Positions 8,707 to 17,179 of a DNA stretch of 64,000 nt are shown here, in pieces. Numbering within the stretch: position 1 is the stretch's first letter; every line of letters starts with the position of its first letter. The notes below the pieces were generated by a model. It did not search any database, had not been told where the DNA came from, and saw only the letters and a list, made by a program, of their open reading frames with translations. The position numbers were made by a program, and so were the translations under genes. Location: the NCBI RefSeq assembly GCF_027924145.1, contig NZ_BRVP01000013.1, forward strand, positions 57,118 to 121,117, in the 5' to 3' direction. The DNA comes from Neptunitalea chrysea (GTDB lineage Bacteria; Bacteroidota; Bacteroidia; Flavobacteriales; Flavobacteriaceae).

Positions 8707-9084
8707 CAGGTTTTAAAATACAAGCAGAGTTTATAGCTTATTATCAAAAGCAGAAATCTGGAAACTTATTTTTTCTACAGCAAAGAAGAACTATCTAAAA
8801 AAATAAATCGTATTGATAGGAGTTTACAAAGTAGGCTAAAAGGAACAGACTATTGGTAGAAAACAAAAATTTAGTGCCAAGAACATTGAGAAGTAAAATG
8901 ACCAAAAAAATACCCGCAAAGTAGCTCATCCGTTAGGGAACGACCTTGGTAAAAAGACCTAAACAATAGCTAAAATTTTTGTGTTTCGTGCGCCAAAAAA
9001 AAATAAGTTTACTAAGCCATAATTTGGCAGAAAAGGCCTTCGGGAAACCAATTTACAGACCTGTGTTTTTCTCCTAAAGACTTG
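8707..9084. other. Gap between hairpins H2 and H3; remnant sequence
   Basis: No intact gene. A short plus-strand reading (AEFIAYYQKQKSGNLFF, then after a one-base shift KEELSKKINRIDRSLQ) looks like the worn remains of a small coding sequence but is too short to name. In a cassette model this would be a cassette whose gene has decayed. Confidence 0.3.
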
Positions 9085-9219
9085 CACACAACGGTTCGTA
9101 TAAGAATAGTGCGGTTTTGTGTCCGAGGATTTTCCGCAGGAAAATCAGAGTGACCAAATACGCACTAGCCTTTTGATTTAGGATTAAATTTAAGCATTAT
9201 TTTTATACATTGTTGTGTG
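9085..9219 (-). repeat. attC-like long imperfect hairpin H3
   Basis: CACACAAC (9085-9092) pairs with GTTGTGTG (9212-9219). Next, GTATAAGAATAGTGC pairs with GCATTATTTTTATAC. An inner hairpin follows, in which AGTGCGGTTTTGTG..GATTTTCC pairs with GGAAAATC..AAATACGCACT. Nearly the whole ~135 bp can fold on itself with regular bulges. It is the best-formed of the three. The gene to its right ends inside the right arm. Confidence 0.6.
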
Positions 9220-9461
9220 TAGTTTTTTTATTCTAAACCAAATAATTATAATTCCTAATGTAGACCAAAATAATCCGTTGATTATGCATATAATATTCAA
9301 ATTATCTGAAATATTTATACCTATAAAATTTATGATTGAGTTTGAGAATTTAGCATTATAAAAGCCTAAGTGTATTAACAAAAAGGCGAACAAAAATGAA
9401 ACCACTGAATCTAAAAATCCTTTTTTATTTTTTTTCGCCAGTGTTCATTTTTTGTTTTCAT
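9190..9461 (-). pseudogene. Small two-helix membrane protein gene, apparently frameshifted
   Basis: An ATG at 9461 opens MKTKNEHWRKKIKKDF and then stops. One base later the other frame continues LDSVVSFLFAFLLIHLGF through two membrane helices to KLHTTMYKNNA-stop. The shift point lies in runs of A (GCGAAAAAAAATAAAAAAGG on the coding strand), so a single indel explains it, either a true mutation or an assembly error. Restored, the protein would be about 89 residues. The last 10 codons lie in the arm of hairpin H3. The family is not recognised. Confidence 0.45.
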
Positions 9462-9584
9462 AAGTTACTGTAATTAATTGCTTAATTTTTAGTCAACCTA
9501 TTTCAGGAAAGTTCAGCTTTTGGTGTTTACATAACGTTCGATATCTAAAAAAACATCGATATTTTGGGCATTAAATTTCTAAAA

Positions 9585-10115
9585 TTATTCAATCTTATTA
9601 AGAATACAAGCAAGGTACGATTTAAGTGTCTCGTTTTCCTCTGAAGAGATTCTATTTGTAAAACCGCTAATCATTATAGTAATGATTCTTTTTTTTTGTA
9701 AGAGTATAATATCTTCGGGAGTTAGTGTAATGGTAGCGTTATATGTGTACTGATTTGTATCTGTTTTATAATAAGTAACTTCCTCAGTTCCTCTTATAAT
9801 AAATTTATGGTCTTCTAATATTAAGGCAGCTCCAATAGCCTCTTTTTTCAAGTCTTTTTTGGTTATAGAAAGGTGTATTTTAACCAAAGGTTCTTCTCCT
9901 GTATTAACTACTTGTTCAGAAATATGAAGCCCTTTTATCTCAGGAGAACTATAGGTATACGCTGCTAAACTATCACTATAGGTAACAGTAATATGCTTAC
10001 ACAATGTATCATTTTGCCCCCAAACGTTTACGGTAAACAAACTAATGAGTAGGCTTATACTAATATAAAGCTTTTTCACAGATTTGGGTGTTAAGTTTAT
10101 AGCTCGTGATTGCAA
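9585..10115 (-). CDS. Secreted protein of unknown function
   Basis: A 176-residue protein. A hydrophobic signal segment (LYISISLLISLFTV) follows 16 N-terminal residues, with cleavage likely after VWGQ. The mature part is predicted mainly beta with Lys/Glu-rich surface (KIHLSITKKDLKKEAIGAAL; YNATITLTPEDIILLQKKRI). Two Cys residues (in TLCKHI and LACILN) could form a disulfide. No family is recognised. It is followed downstream by the accessory patch and preceded by the lipoprotein gene at 10205-10756 on the same strand with 90 bp between, so it may be the last gene of that unit. Confidence 0.6.
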   Translation of the reverse strand: MQSRAINLTPKSVKKLYISISLLISLFTVNVWGQNDTLCKHITVTYSDSLAAYTYSSPEIKGLHISEQVVNTGEEPLVKIHLSITKKDLKKEAIGAALILEDHKFIIRGTEEVTYYKTDTNQYTYNATITLTPEDIILLQKKRIITIMISGFTNRISSEENETLKSYLACILNKIE

Positions 10116-10204
10116 TATACTAAAAATGAAATATATATGTGTTAAGTGAAAACATTAAAAATGTTTATAAAAGTTTAAGACGCAAAGTAAGAGTAATACA
10201 ATGA

Positions 10205-10756
10205 TTACTTATTAACCTCTGTAAGGGTATACAAAATAGCATTCATTTGCTCTTTGTATTCTTCCTTTCTTTGGGCAGTGGTCCAAACAAGTGTCTGGTA
10301 ATAGATGTCTTTACTTTCGTAATATCCTATAGTGTAATAAATGTCTATATTTTCAATGGTTCCGGTAAACGAAATTAGTTTAGCGTGCATGTCATTTATT
10401 GTAGTGTCTATAGTAGAAAGCTTTTTGTAGTTTTTAAGTGATTGTTGTACTGAAGGAAGACAAAGCTTTGTGTATTCGTCTAAATTATCGGGTAATTTGT
10501 CTATAATACCATTACGTTCAAATTCGTTTTTCAGGCGCATTTTAGATTCGTCTATGACAATTACATAGAACTCTTTAAATGCATTCTGATATTGTAGTGA
10601 TGCCTCTCTGTTAAGCCTAGGCATAGGATTAAGAAATTCAGGTATAGTAAGGCTATAACCATTGGCAATTGTAACTACCTGTAGCTCGTATTCAGAAGTG
10701 CTGGTGCACGACAAAACCGTTAAAGCTGTTACCCATAAAACAATAAGTTTTTTCAT
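10205..10756 (-). CDS. Lipoprotein of unknown function
   Basis: 183 residues with a lipoprotein signal (MKKLIVLWVTALTVLSC; lipobox LSC, Cys17), so it is expected in the outer or inner membrane facing the periplasm. The mature part alternates beta and helix, with NGYSLTIPEFLNPMPRLNREASLQYQN typical of small PsbP/DUF1795-like folds, and ends in YYQTLVWTTAQRKEEYKEQMNAILYTL. A PsbP-like fold is only a suggestion. It starts 22 bp after the stop of the membrane-protein gene 10779-11312, which indicates an operon. Confidence 0.7.
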   Translation of the reverse strand: MKKLIVLWVTALTVLSCTSTSEYELQVVTIANGYSLTIPEFLNPMPRLNREASLQYQNAFKEFYVIVIDESKMRLKNEFERNGIIDKLPDNLDEYTKLCLPSVQQSLKNYKKLSTIDTTINDMHAKLISFTGTIENIDIYYTIGYYESKDIYYQTLVWTTAQRKEEYKEQMNAILYTLTEVNK

Positions 10757-10778
10757 AAATAAAGTACAGGAGTTCAGA

Positions 10779-11312
10779 TTATCTAATTTCTTTTATTTTC
10801 TGTTTCATCTGTTTACGGAAGTAAAAATACATAAAAAAATAAAATGGCATGCCAATAACCAAATAAAGCAATGCACCTTCGGGGCCAATGCTGTTTCCTA
10901 GTACTTTATAAAATTGGCGTTGTTGCATAAACGACCTAATAAAAAATAGTAAATAAGTAATGGTAAAAACAATGGCAGCAATTACAAAAATGGTAGTTAA
11001 CTGTTCTGAAAACGGCATGGTAAACCTGGCAGTAAGCTTACAAACAAATGCTAAAATATAACTTATAAAAGCTCCTTTAGAGTTTATTTTAAAAGAGGTG
11101 TATAAGGTATCTGCATTTTGGTAGGTACTATTTTGTAAATTACCAGCTAAATGAAGATCATTGCGGGTAATTCCGCGCTGTTCTAAAATGGTAAGTGCCG
11201 TTTCACGTAATATTTCTTCATAACCATACTGGCGGTAGTTTTTTACCACATCAATTAACTTACTATTGGTGAGTTTTTCTAGTTTTAGTCTAAGAACCTC
11301 CATATTTTCCAT
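10779..11312 (-). CDS. Two- to three-helix membrane protein with a soluble N-domain
   Basis: 177 residues. Residues 1-70 are soluble and helical (LKLEKLTNSKLIDVVKNYRQYGYEEILRETALTILEQRG), resembling the small helical repeats seen at the front of several flavobacterial membrane proteins. Membrane helices lie near residues 82-100, 106-125 and 148-165. The end is strongly basic (FRKQMKQKIKEIR), so it probably faces the cytosol. The function is unknown. It sits directly upstream of the lipoprotein gene at 10205-10756 and is probably co-transcribed with it. Confidence 0.65.
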   Translation of the reverse strand: MENMEVLRLKLEKLTNSKLIDVVKNYRQYGYEEILRETALTILEQRGITRNDLHLAGNLQNSTYQNADTLYTSFKINSKGAFISYILAFVCKLTARFTMPFSEQLTTIFVIAAIVFTITYLLFFIRSFMQQRQFYKVLGNSIGPEGALLYLVIGMPFYFFMYFYFRKQMKQKIKEIR

Positions 11313-11378
11313 AAGTAACTTTTTGGCTTACCTATTACAAGATAGCAATTTATGTTGAGATCTAAACCTAATATGGCA

Positions 11379-12029
11379 TTAAGACTTATTACCTATCCAA
11401 ACAGTCCCTTTTTTAAAAGAGTAGGTTTGTATTGTTTTTTTTAATGTGATATCTATGGTACCTGTACGGTGAGGTTTTTTTAACAAGCGATTAAACCGTG
11501 CCTTATGATGTTCATATGCTGCCGGGGTCATATCCCAATCGTTGAACTCGCCTAAATCATACTCGGTTAGTATTTCTTCGTCTAAACAATAGGTCCATGA
11601 AAAAGAATCTAACTCTTTAGCAAACCTACCAAAATTTTGAGTGGCTAGTTGTTTTTGGTTTTCAGGTTTGTAAAAAGGGGTATCGTAAAAAGTAACGGTA
11701 TCCTCTATAGCACAAACCACCTGAGATAATATAAAGCGTGGCTCGTACAACCATATTTTTAAGTAGTAAGGTTTAACAAGTGAATCTAATTGGGTTTTCC
11801 AACTATTGTAGATAGTAAGTAAGCCCTCTAGCATTTTAGCTTTAGTAATACCTTTTGGGTTGGGTATACTAGGGTCTATTTGTAAACTATACCACGGGTA
11901 TAGATACATTTTAGCGTAGGTATGACCAGCGGAATTAAGGTAATCCATATCAATTTTGCGGTTATACTCCACCCAATTGTCTATGTCTTTCCAACGTCGT
12001 TTCTGCCCGCGGATTTTTTTTTTAATCAT
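11379..12029 (-). CDS. Hypothetical protein rich in Trp and Tyr
   Basis: 216 residues without a signal peptide or clear membrane helix. The start is very basic (MIKKKIRGQKRRWKDID). Aromatic clusters run through the middle (YLYPWYSLQID, IWLYEPRFILSQVV), and the end is basic again (LLKKPHRTGTIDITLKKTI). No catalytic motif or known fold is recognised. It is preceded by a 390-bp gap and followed 66 bp later by the membrane protein gene on the same strand. Confidence 0.55.
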   Translation of the reverse strand: MIKKKIRGQKRRWKDIDNWVEYNRKIDMDYLNSAGHTYAKMYLYPWYSLQIDPSIPNPKGITKAKMLEGLLTIYNSWKTQLDSLVKPYYLKIWLYEPRFILSQVVCAIEDTVTFYDTPFYKPENQKQLATQNFGRFAKELDSFSWTYCLDEEILTEYDLGEFNDWDMTPAAYEHHKARFNRLLKKPHRTGTIDITLKKTIQTYSFKKGTVWIGNKS

Positions 12030-12418
12030 TTGGGGAAAATTGTCTTGCTAGGTGAATATACAAAATAAATGGGCATACGATAAATAATAAGCATATATTT
12101 AACAAATAAACTATTTTTCTTCTATAAAGATGGTCGTTAGTCTACAGGAAATGTTTACTTGTTTAGCATCTAATACTTTATGCTTACACCTAGATAAATT
12201 TGTTTTCTAACTTTTCTTATTTGGCGGTATCACTACTAAAATTCGGCTGCTCTTAAATTGTAGGTTTGGTGTATGAACTGGTTGCAATAGACTGCACAAT
12301 GTTCTTTTTGGGTAAGGGTAAACTTTTTGTGTTACTTTTTTTAGTACTTCAACTATTTTCTGAAGTGTATAGCTGGTTTTAGCGACATGTGTTTGGTTAC
12401 AGGCTTCTAAATACAGAA
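12030..12418. other. Intergenic gap without a supported gene
   Basis: AT-rich at its left end. An 80-codon minus-strand frame (12207-12449) overlaps the start of the gap-side lipoprotein gene's 3' end, but has no ribosome-binding context, domain or typical composition. I treat it as non-coding. Confidence 0.5.
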
Positions 12419-12817
12419 TTATTCTTTTATGTATCCGTGCGACAAACAATCTGCATGGTCGTCTATAAGTACTAAGGTGTCACCATTAAATTCAATAATG
12501 TATTCATGGGCATTTTCAAGGATTAGAAATTCACGGAGTTCTCCAAAAATTTCAGAATTTTTTTCATCTAAAAGATACGTGTAGTCAGCAATAAGTTGAC
12601 CATTCTCAAAAACGGAAAAGGTTGTGCCTGTAATTACTAACGATGCCGTGTTGCCCGTGTTTTCAGGAGTTTGATGTATGTTGGCTATTCCACCAGAAGT
12701 AACAGCCCAGCTGTAGTTACCAACCAGACTGCTTAATAAAATGTTGTTGTTATCTTCCTTTTGAGAACATGCAACAAACAAACTAGAAAGTAGTAATAGA
12801 ATAGTAAATTTCTTCAT
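12419..12817 (-). CDS. Small lipocalin-like lipoprotein
   Basis: 132 residues with a lipoprotein signal (MKKFTILLLLSSLFVAC; Cys17). The mature part is a predicted small antiparallel beta domain (LVGNYSWAVTSGG; ASLVITGTTFSVFENGQLIADYTYLLDE; YIIEFNGDTLVLID), the strand pattern of lipocalin-like or META-type lipoproteins in Bacteroidota. Function is unknown; binding of a small ligand is possible. It lies 70 bp downstream of lspA, the gene for the peptidase that processes such lipoproteins, which may be coincidence. Confidence 0.65.
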   Translation of the reverse strand: MKKFTILLLLSSLFVACSQKEDNNNILLSSLVGNYSWAVTSGGIANIHQTPENTGNTASLVITGTTFSVFENGQLIADYTYLLDEKNSEIFGELREFLILENAHEYIIEFNGDTLVLIDDHADCLSHGYIKE

Positions 12818-12887
12818 TATATGTATTCTAGTTTGTAGATGCAGAAATGTTTTAATGGTTGCGTGTAACTATGGTAATTTTTATGAA

Positions 12888-13391
12888 TTAGGATGCTGCT
12901 AGATTTTTTCTAGAAGAAATAAACCATTGCAATAGTAAAGTAATACCTCCTAAGGTAACCGATACATCGGCCATATTAAAAATACCTGTATGTAGCGATC
13001 CTATTTCTATATACATAAAGTCGGTAACAGAGCTATACAATACTCGGTCTATAATATTACCAATGCCACCACCTATAATAAAAGTAAGGGCAACAAACTT
13101 TAAATTGGTATCTGTTTTATGTATAGCATAATAGAACAATCCTAGTAATACAATGAGGGGCACTAGTTGAAAAATAATCAGTTTTATAGTAGGACTAAAA
13201 TGCTGACCAAAGCTTAGTGCAGCACCTGTATTTTCTATTTTGGTAAGTACAAAATTAGTATTTAGTACTTCTATATACTCGTGAGTATTTATATTTTTTC
13301 TAACGTGCTTTTTGGTAATTTGGTCACAGCTTACATTGGCAATTACCAATAAAAGCCCTAAGATTATTTTTAGCCATATAGTGCGTTTCAT
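12888..13391 (-). CDS. lspA: Lipoprotein signal peptidase (signal peptidase II)
   Basis: A 167-residue, four-helix inner-membrane aspartyl protease that removes the signal peptide from lipid-modified prolipoproteins. Visible are the family motifs around ENTGAALSFG (53-62), IIGGGIGNIIDRV (105-117, catalytic Asp115) and FNMADVSVTLG (138-148, catalytic Asp142), with VTDFMYIE between them. The length is normal. The first helix carries a Cys (VSCD, residues 20-23) at a place where other LspA proteins have DQ. Sequence divergence suggests it may be a second copy beside a canonical lspA elsewhere; this needs the full genome. Confidence 0.9.
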   Translation of the reverse strand: MKRTIWLKIILGLLLVIANVSCDQITKKHVRKNINTHEYIEVLNTNFVLTKIENTGAALSFGQHFSPTIKLIIFQLVPLIVLLGLFYYAIHKTDTNLKFVALTFIIGGGIGNIIDRVLYSSVTDFMYIEIGSLHTGIFNMADVSVTLGGITLLLQWFISSRKNLAAS

Positions 13392-13528
13392 ATAACAATT
13401 GTTTTGGTTATTAGTTGTAATAGTGGGGGAGCTGTTACGAAGTACGTTAAAAAAATATAAGAATTCTATTTTTTTAACATTCTGTTAATTGTGCATTCTA
13501 CATTCTAGGTTTTTATAAAAGTGCAATG

Positions 13529-13577
13529 CTTACTAAATGCTTCGTAGGCGTGCCTCTAATTGGTTTACTTGATAACG
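13529..13577. repeat. Degenerate copy of the TTTACT palindromic repeat
   Basis: GTGCAATGCTTACTAAATGC, then TTCGTAGGCGTGCCTC and TGGTTTACTTGATAACG. It aligns with 4163-4210 and with the inverted copy at 44231-44270. It lies between lspA and the VanW-glycosyltransferase gene; the rest of 13392-13627 shows nothing else. Confidence 0.55.
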
Positions 13578-13627
13578 TTATACTAGTTAGATAATTGTGT
13601 ATACATATACTTTTAAACAAGTTTGAT

Positions 13628-15385
13628 TTATATAGTCTCAACAGGCGTATGTTCTAAAATCTCAACTACCTTATTTTTAAATGCATGATAGTTGCCCACC
13701 GGAATAATATGTAGATTAGGGTTTGGCGGTAAACCACAAACAGGAGTAGCTACCACAGGTATATTATAGGCTAGTGCTTTTAATAATTGTCTGGGTTGAT
13801 GCTCAATAAAAGCAGGATATACTACCAGTGCAATTTTGGTGAAATCACCATCGAATTTAGTAATTTCTACCGTTTCCCAAAAATCATTGTTCTCACTGGC
13901 TTTCCCTGTAACTGTTATAGGTATGTTTAACTCTTTAGCCAGTTGCTTTACCTCGTAAGCTCCTTTTCTACCTACTCCCGATGCTGGTAATAATATTTGA
14001 TTGCCTGTAGGTTGCAGGTTACTATCTTCTGGATTAACCCACGGAATGAGTTTTGTTTTATGAGTAAATAAGGCTGCAATACCAGTATGTGGAGTAATAA
14101 TGGTACGGGCTTGTGTAAGCGCTTTGTTCTCTATAGCTATTAAGGTTTCGGGAGCTCTGAAATCTTTCAGTGTTGTGCTATCAGGATGCAATGCGAATGC
14201 TTTATCTAATTGCTCTTGTAAGTACTGTAATGGCAATCGGGTCATAAATACATCAAAGGTTCTGCCACCCAAAGCACCACTGGCATATAAAAAAGGTAAC
14301 AGGTTTTGTTGTACTACTACATGGGTAACCTCTAAGGGTATTTTTTTGGCCGCTGCCGTAGCTATTTTTTGATCTTGCTCTAGGCTAAGTTCAAACGGAT
14401 TTAGCCCTTTACGGTTTCCTTTTCGGGTTTTTACAGCACGGTTAATACCAGCAATAGTTAACGCTTTGGTACGTTTAGGATTGGGAGTGCTCCAGCAGTA
14501 TCGGTTGGTTTTTACCCATCGGTTATTAGGTAGTGGTAGTAGGCAATAATCGGTGTTAGAGCCGTTTTCTTTTAGGTAGTTATTAAACTCTTTCCAACAA
14601 TCGTCAAGTACATAAGCGGTAAGTCCGCTTTCTTGTTTTACACCACTACGGTTTGGGTGTTTAAAACACGCTGTATTACCACACGAGAAACAATCGTTTA
14701 GCTGCACAAAATTTCTAGAAGCTATTCGAGGAATAGCTTCTCCGCTATTTTTTTTATTACTTTTAAACGTAATGATTAGCTTATCGTTGCTTAGTGTTGC
14801 TTCAATTCTAAAATCGGCGGTATATCTAAATCTAAGATCTATATAATTCCATTTTACTGTAGCATCACGGTCTTGTTCTGCTAACGAACCTTGTACCACT
14901 TTGGTATGGCGGTGGCGTTCTACAATCTCAAAATTAGCCTTAAGGGCTGCATCGTATAACGCATTAGAGAGCTGACATAAACCTCCTGCAATGGTAGGTA
15001 CAATGCAACCTTCTCTAATTTCGCGCCCCACTACATAGCCTTTGCCAAAATTGGGATTACCAATATGTTTCCAGAAACTAAATACTTCATTGGCTTTAAC
15101 CTCAATACCATTTATTTTTTTAACGGCAATACGTAGGTTTTCTATTTTTCCGGCGGTTAGTATCCAGTTGTCTTTATTGTCATTGGGGTTCCATAAGTTG
15201 CTTTCAGAAAAGGAAAGCATATGAGCATTGCTTAAGGTGTACGCTTTTGTAAAACGCGGAATACTTTTTACGGTATTGTGCCATAAACGTTTTACCGTAT
15301 GTATACTAATTTTAGTCCTAAAAATAGTATCATTTATAAAGCTGTGCCTTTCAGTAAGTAAGGCTCTGTTATTGTTATTTGACAT
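13628..15385 (-). CDS. VanW-like domain fused to a glycosyltransferase
   Basis: A 585-residue protein. Residues ~70-215 match the VanW family: VKANEVFSFWKHIGNPNFGKGY, GCIVPTIAGGLCQLSNALYDAAL and a beta-rich tail. A cluster of Cys (CFSCGNTACFKHP) follows near 230-245 and could bind a metal. Residues ~330-585 resemble a group 1 glycosyltransferase C-terminal half: GAYEVKQLAKELNIPITVTG, then VVYPAFIEHQPRQLLKALAYNIPVVATPVCGLP, the usual family motif. The role of VanW is unsettled (it accompanies vancomycin-resistance loci in Gram-positives). Together this suggests a cell-surface glycan modification. No signal peptide is visible, so it acts from the cytosol. It stands alone, not in an operon. Confidence 0.8.
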   Translation of the reverse strand: MSNNNNRALLTERHSFINDTIFRTKISIHTVKRLWHNTVKSIPRFTKAYTLSNAHMLSFSESNLWNPNDNKDNWILTAGKIENLRIAVKKINGIEVKANEVFSFWKHIGNPNFGKGYVVGREIREGCIVPTIAGGLCQLSNALYDAALKANFEIVERHRHTKVVQGSLAEQDRDATVKWNYIDLRFRYTADFRIEATLSNDKLIITFKSNKKNSGEAIPRIASRNFVQLNDCFSCGNTACFKHPNRSGVKQESGLTAYVLDDCWKEFNNYLKENGSNTDYCLLPLPNNRWVKTNRYCWSTPNPKRTKALTIAGINRAVKTRKGNRKGLNPFELSLEQDQKIATAAAKKIPLEVTHVVVQQNLLPFLYASGALGGRTFDVFMTRLPLQYLQEQLDKAFALHPDSTTLKDFRAPETLIAIENKALTQARTIITPHTGIAALFTHKTKLIPWVNPEDSNLQPTGNQILLPASGVGRKGAYEVKQLAKELNIPITVTGKASENNDFWETVEITKFDGDFTKIALVVYPAFIEHQPRQLLKALAYNIPVVATPVCGLPPNPNLHIIPVGNYHAFKNKVVEILEHTPVETI

Positions 15386-15450
15386 TGTATGAATACCCTT
15401 GAGAGCATACTAAGATACTTAAAATTGTAAAAACGTGTAGTACCAGTAGC

Positions 15451-15879
15451 TTAATAAATTTCTATCTGAAACGACTTAGAGGCAGTATCATTATTTAGGC
15501 AGATATTATCATCGTCCCATTCGTCGTAATTGCCTTCATACGGAGGTTCTACATAAACATAAACCGTGAAACTAAACCGACCCGTTTGTGAAGGATATCC
15601 CTCTAAAAAGAATTTATTATTATGCACCCAATACGAGAGTCCTGCTGGTATTGTACCATCCCAATCAAAGTCGTAATGATACTGTAGGTCATCGGGGTCA
15701 TTTTCTATTTCGGCTTCTATTTCTGCGTAGTAGTAGGTGTTAAAGTAACCGCTTGGTATATTATTCGTTTTAATATTGGGTTTTGCTGGCCAAAAAATGC
15801 AGTCTTCCAAAATTTCGGAACAGCCTGTGCTTAAAAAGCACAGACATACCCCGAGGTATAGTAATAGTGTTCGTTTCAT
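15451..15879 (-). CDS. Lipoprotein with an Ig-like beta domain
   Basis: 142 residues. A lipoprotein signal (LYLGVCLCFLSTGC, Cys20) is followed by a single beta-sandwich domain whose strand order and motif (WDGTIPAGLSYWVHNNKFFLEGYPSQTGRFSFTVYV) match cadherin-like / putative Ig modules: GLP-like turn, GxPxxxGxFxFTV. The acidic loop EDCIFWPA and a run YDEWDDDNICLND could bind calcium. It is likely an outer-membrane surface lipoprotein involved in adhesion or ligand binding; no specific role can be assigned. Confidence 0.7.
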   Translation of the reverse strand: MKRTLLLYLGVCLCFLSTGCSEILEDCIFWPAKPNIKTNNIPSGYFNTYYYAEIEAEIENDPDDLQYHYDFDWDGTIPAGLSYWVHNNKFFLEGYPSQTGRFSFTVYVYVEPPYEGNYDEWDDDNICLNNDTASKSFQIEIY

Positions 15880-16077
15880 GATGATGATGAGGTGTAGTCT
15901 AAACTACAGCTTATTAATCGTTGTTATGGTGCAATTGTTACAGATTTTAACAAAAAAAATATTTTTAGTACTGATAATTAATATGTTGAATATTTGTTTT
16001 CTATCAAATATCTGCAAATATCATTTTGATAGTCAGTGTTTTTAACGTTTTTCCATTTTTGTTGTGCATACCTATTT

Positions 16078-16102
16078 ACTTATAACCTTGAAGGTTATAA
16101 GT
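16078..16102. promoter_or_regulatory. Perfect 12-bp-arm palindrome
   Basis: ACTTATAACCTT (16078-16089), one base, AAGGTTATAAGT (16091-16102). No T-tract follows on either strand, so it is not a good terminator. It sits ~200 bp upstream of the lipoprotein gene start at 15879 and ~90 bp after the end of the 16191-17077 unit. It could be a repressor or activator site. The rest of 15880-16190 is AT-rich with no gene. Confidence 0.35.
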
Positions 16103-16190
16103 AACAGGCTAATGTAAGGTAGATATATTGTTTTCATAGTTCAACCGTTAGATGTAAACCATTATTACAAATTGTGTGACATACTGCCCT

Positions 16191-16571
16191 CTAAGGCACT
16201 ACTATAAACACCTTTTCTTCTTTGTTAAAAACAATGTTATCTTTGTTTTTTTCGTAGTATTTTAAAAATTTCCTGTATTTGAATCGCGGGTATTTTTTTG
16301 AAGCAAATACTTCAAATTTAGTGCGTTTATACAATATATAGTTAGCTACTCTTCTGGAGGGTATTTGTATTGGCCAAGCATCTAGTTCAGCCCATCTAGC
16401 CATTATTTTTTTATGTTTTTTTAGATAGGCTGCTATTTTTGGTAAGGCTGTTTTGTCACCTGAGCGCGCTAAACTATCTAAAGTATACATGGGAGTTCCC
16501 TCTTTTGGATTTTGAGCAGTAGCGTAGCTGCTTGCAAGCAATATGATTAGTAACGCAATAATATGTTTCAT
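16191..16571 (-). CDS. Small secreted basic protein of unknown function
   Basis: 126 residues with a signal peptide (cleavage after ATAQ, residue 20). The mature part is very Lys/Arg-rich (IAAYLKKHKKIMARW; KKYPRFKYRKFLKYYEKNK), with aromatic residues interspersed. No family is recognised. Its ATG overlaps the stop codon of the preceding gene (TAATG), which implies translational coupling, so the two small secreted proteins probably act together. Confidence 0.65.
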   Translation of the reverse strand: MKHIIALLIILLASSYATAQNPKEGTPMYTLDSLARSGDKTALPKIAAYLKKHKKIMARWAELDAWPIQIPSRRVANYILYKRTKFEVFASKKYPRFKYRKFLKYYEKNKDNIVFNKEEKVFIVVP

Positions 16572-17077
16572 TACCCCTCTAATGATTTTGCAATATGCTC
16601 ATCTAACTTGTCTTTTTTCTTTAGTTTTATGAGTTTTTCAATACTTCCTCTTTTGTTTAGAAAGTCTTTGTTCTTTTCATAAAAATCTATTACATGTAGT
16701 ACAGCTGCTTTGGCACAGGCTTTATCATCTTTACTGTGGTTATGGGTAATACTATACTCTGTCCACCCGACCATGTACGACATTAAGTACTCCGGATCAT
16801 CCATAAAAGGGGCTCCAACTTTGCTGTTTACCAAAATGCTAACCGTAGGTGTGCCACTCATCCATTGTAATAAAAACGCATTTACCTTTTTACGTTTTTC
16901 TACTTGGGTATTAACAGGTGTGTTGGCTCTCCAGGCAATGGCCTCTAAAACTTTAGACTCAAAAGAAGTAAAGTCTCCTTCGGTTTCCATAACCATGCTT
17001 TTAGGAAAATCAAATTCCTGAGCATAGGAGCCCATTGAAAGCAAGGCTAAAAATAATGTAGTTAGTAATTTTTTCAT
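16571..17077 (-). CDS. Small secreted helical protein of unknown function
   Basis: I place the start at the ATG at 17077 (MKKLLTTLFLALLSMGSYAQ), which gives a clean signal peptide; the 34 codons further upstream in frame look like leader. The 168-residue product is predicted helical: LEAIAWRANTPVNTQVEKRKKVNAFLLQWMSGTPTVSI, then KACAKAAVLHVIDFYEKNKDFL. The family occurs as short secreted proteins in Flavobacteria and is uncharacterised. It is coupled by a stop/start overlap to the gene at 16191-16571. Confidence 0.7.
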   Translation of the reverse strand: MKKLLTTLFLALLSMGSYAQEFDFPKSMVMETEGDFTSFESKVLEAIAWRANTPVNTQVEKRKKVNAFLLQWMSGTPTVSILVNSKVGAPFMDDPEYLMSYMVGWTEYSITHNHSKDDKACAKAAVLHVIDFYEKNKDFLNKRGSIEKLIKLKKKDKLDEHIAKSLEG

Positions 17078-17179
17078 GGGGTGTTGTTTATATATGGTTA
17101 TTCGTAACGTCAAGATACAAAATAATATACGATAATTACACAAGTAAAAACTGAAGGTTTCCACCTCTGGTTTTTCCAA

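Noticed and set aside
12207..12449. 80-codon minus-strand frame
   Set aside because: Overlaps the 3' end of the lipoprotein gene, with no ribosome-binding context, domain or typical composition.
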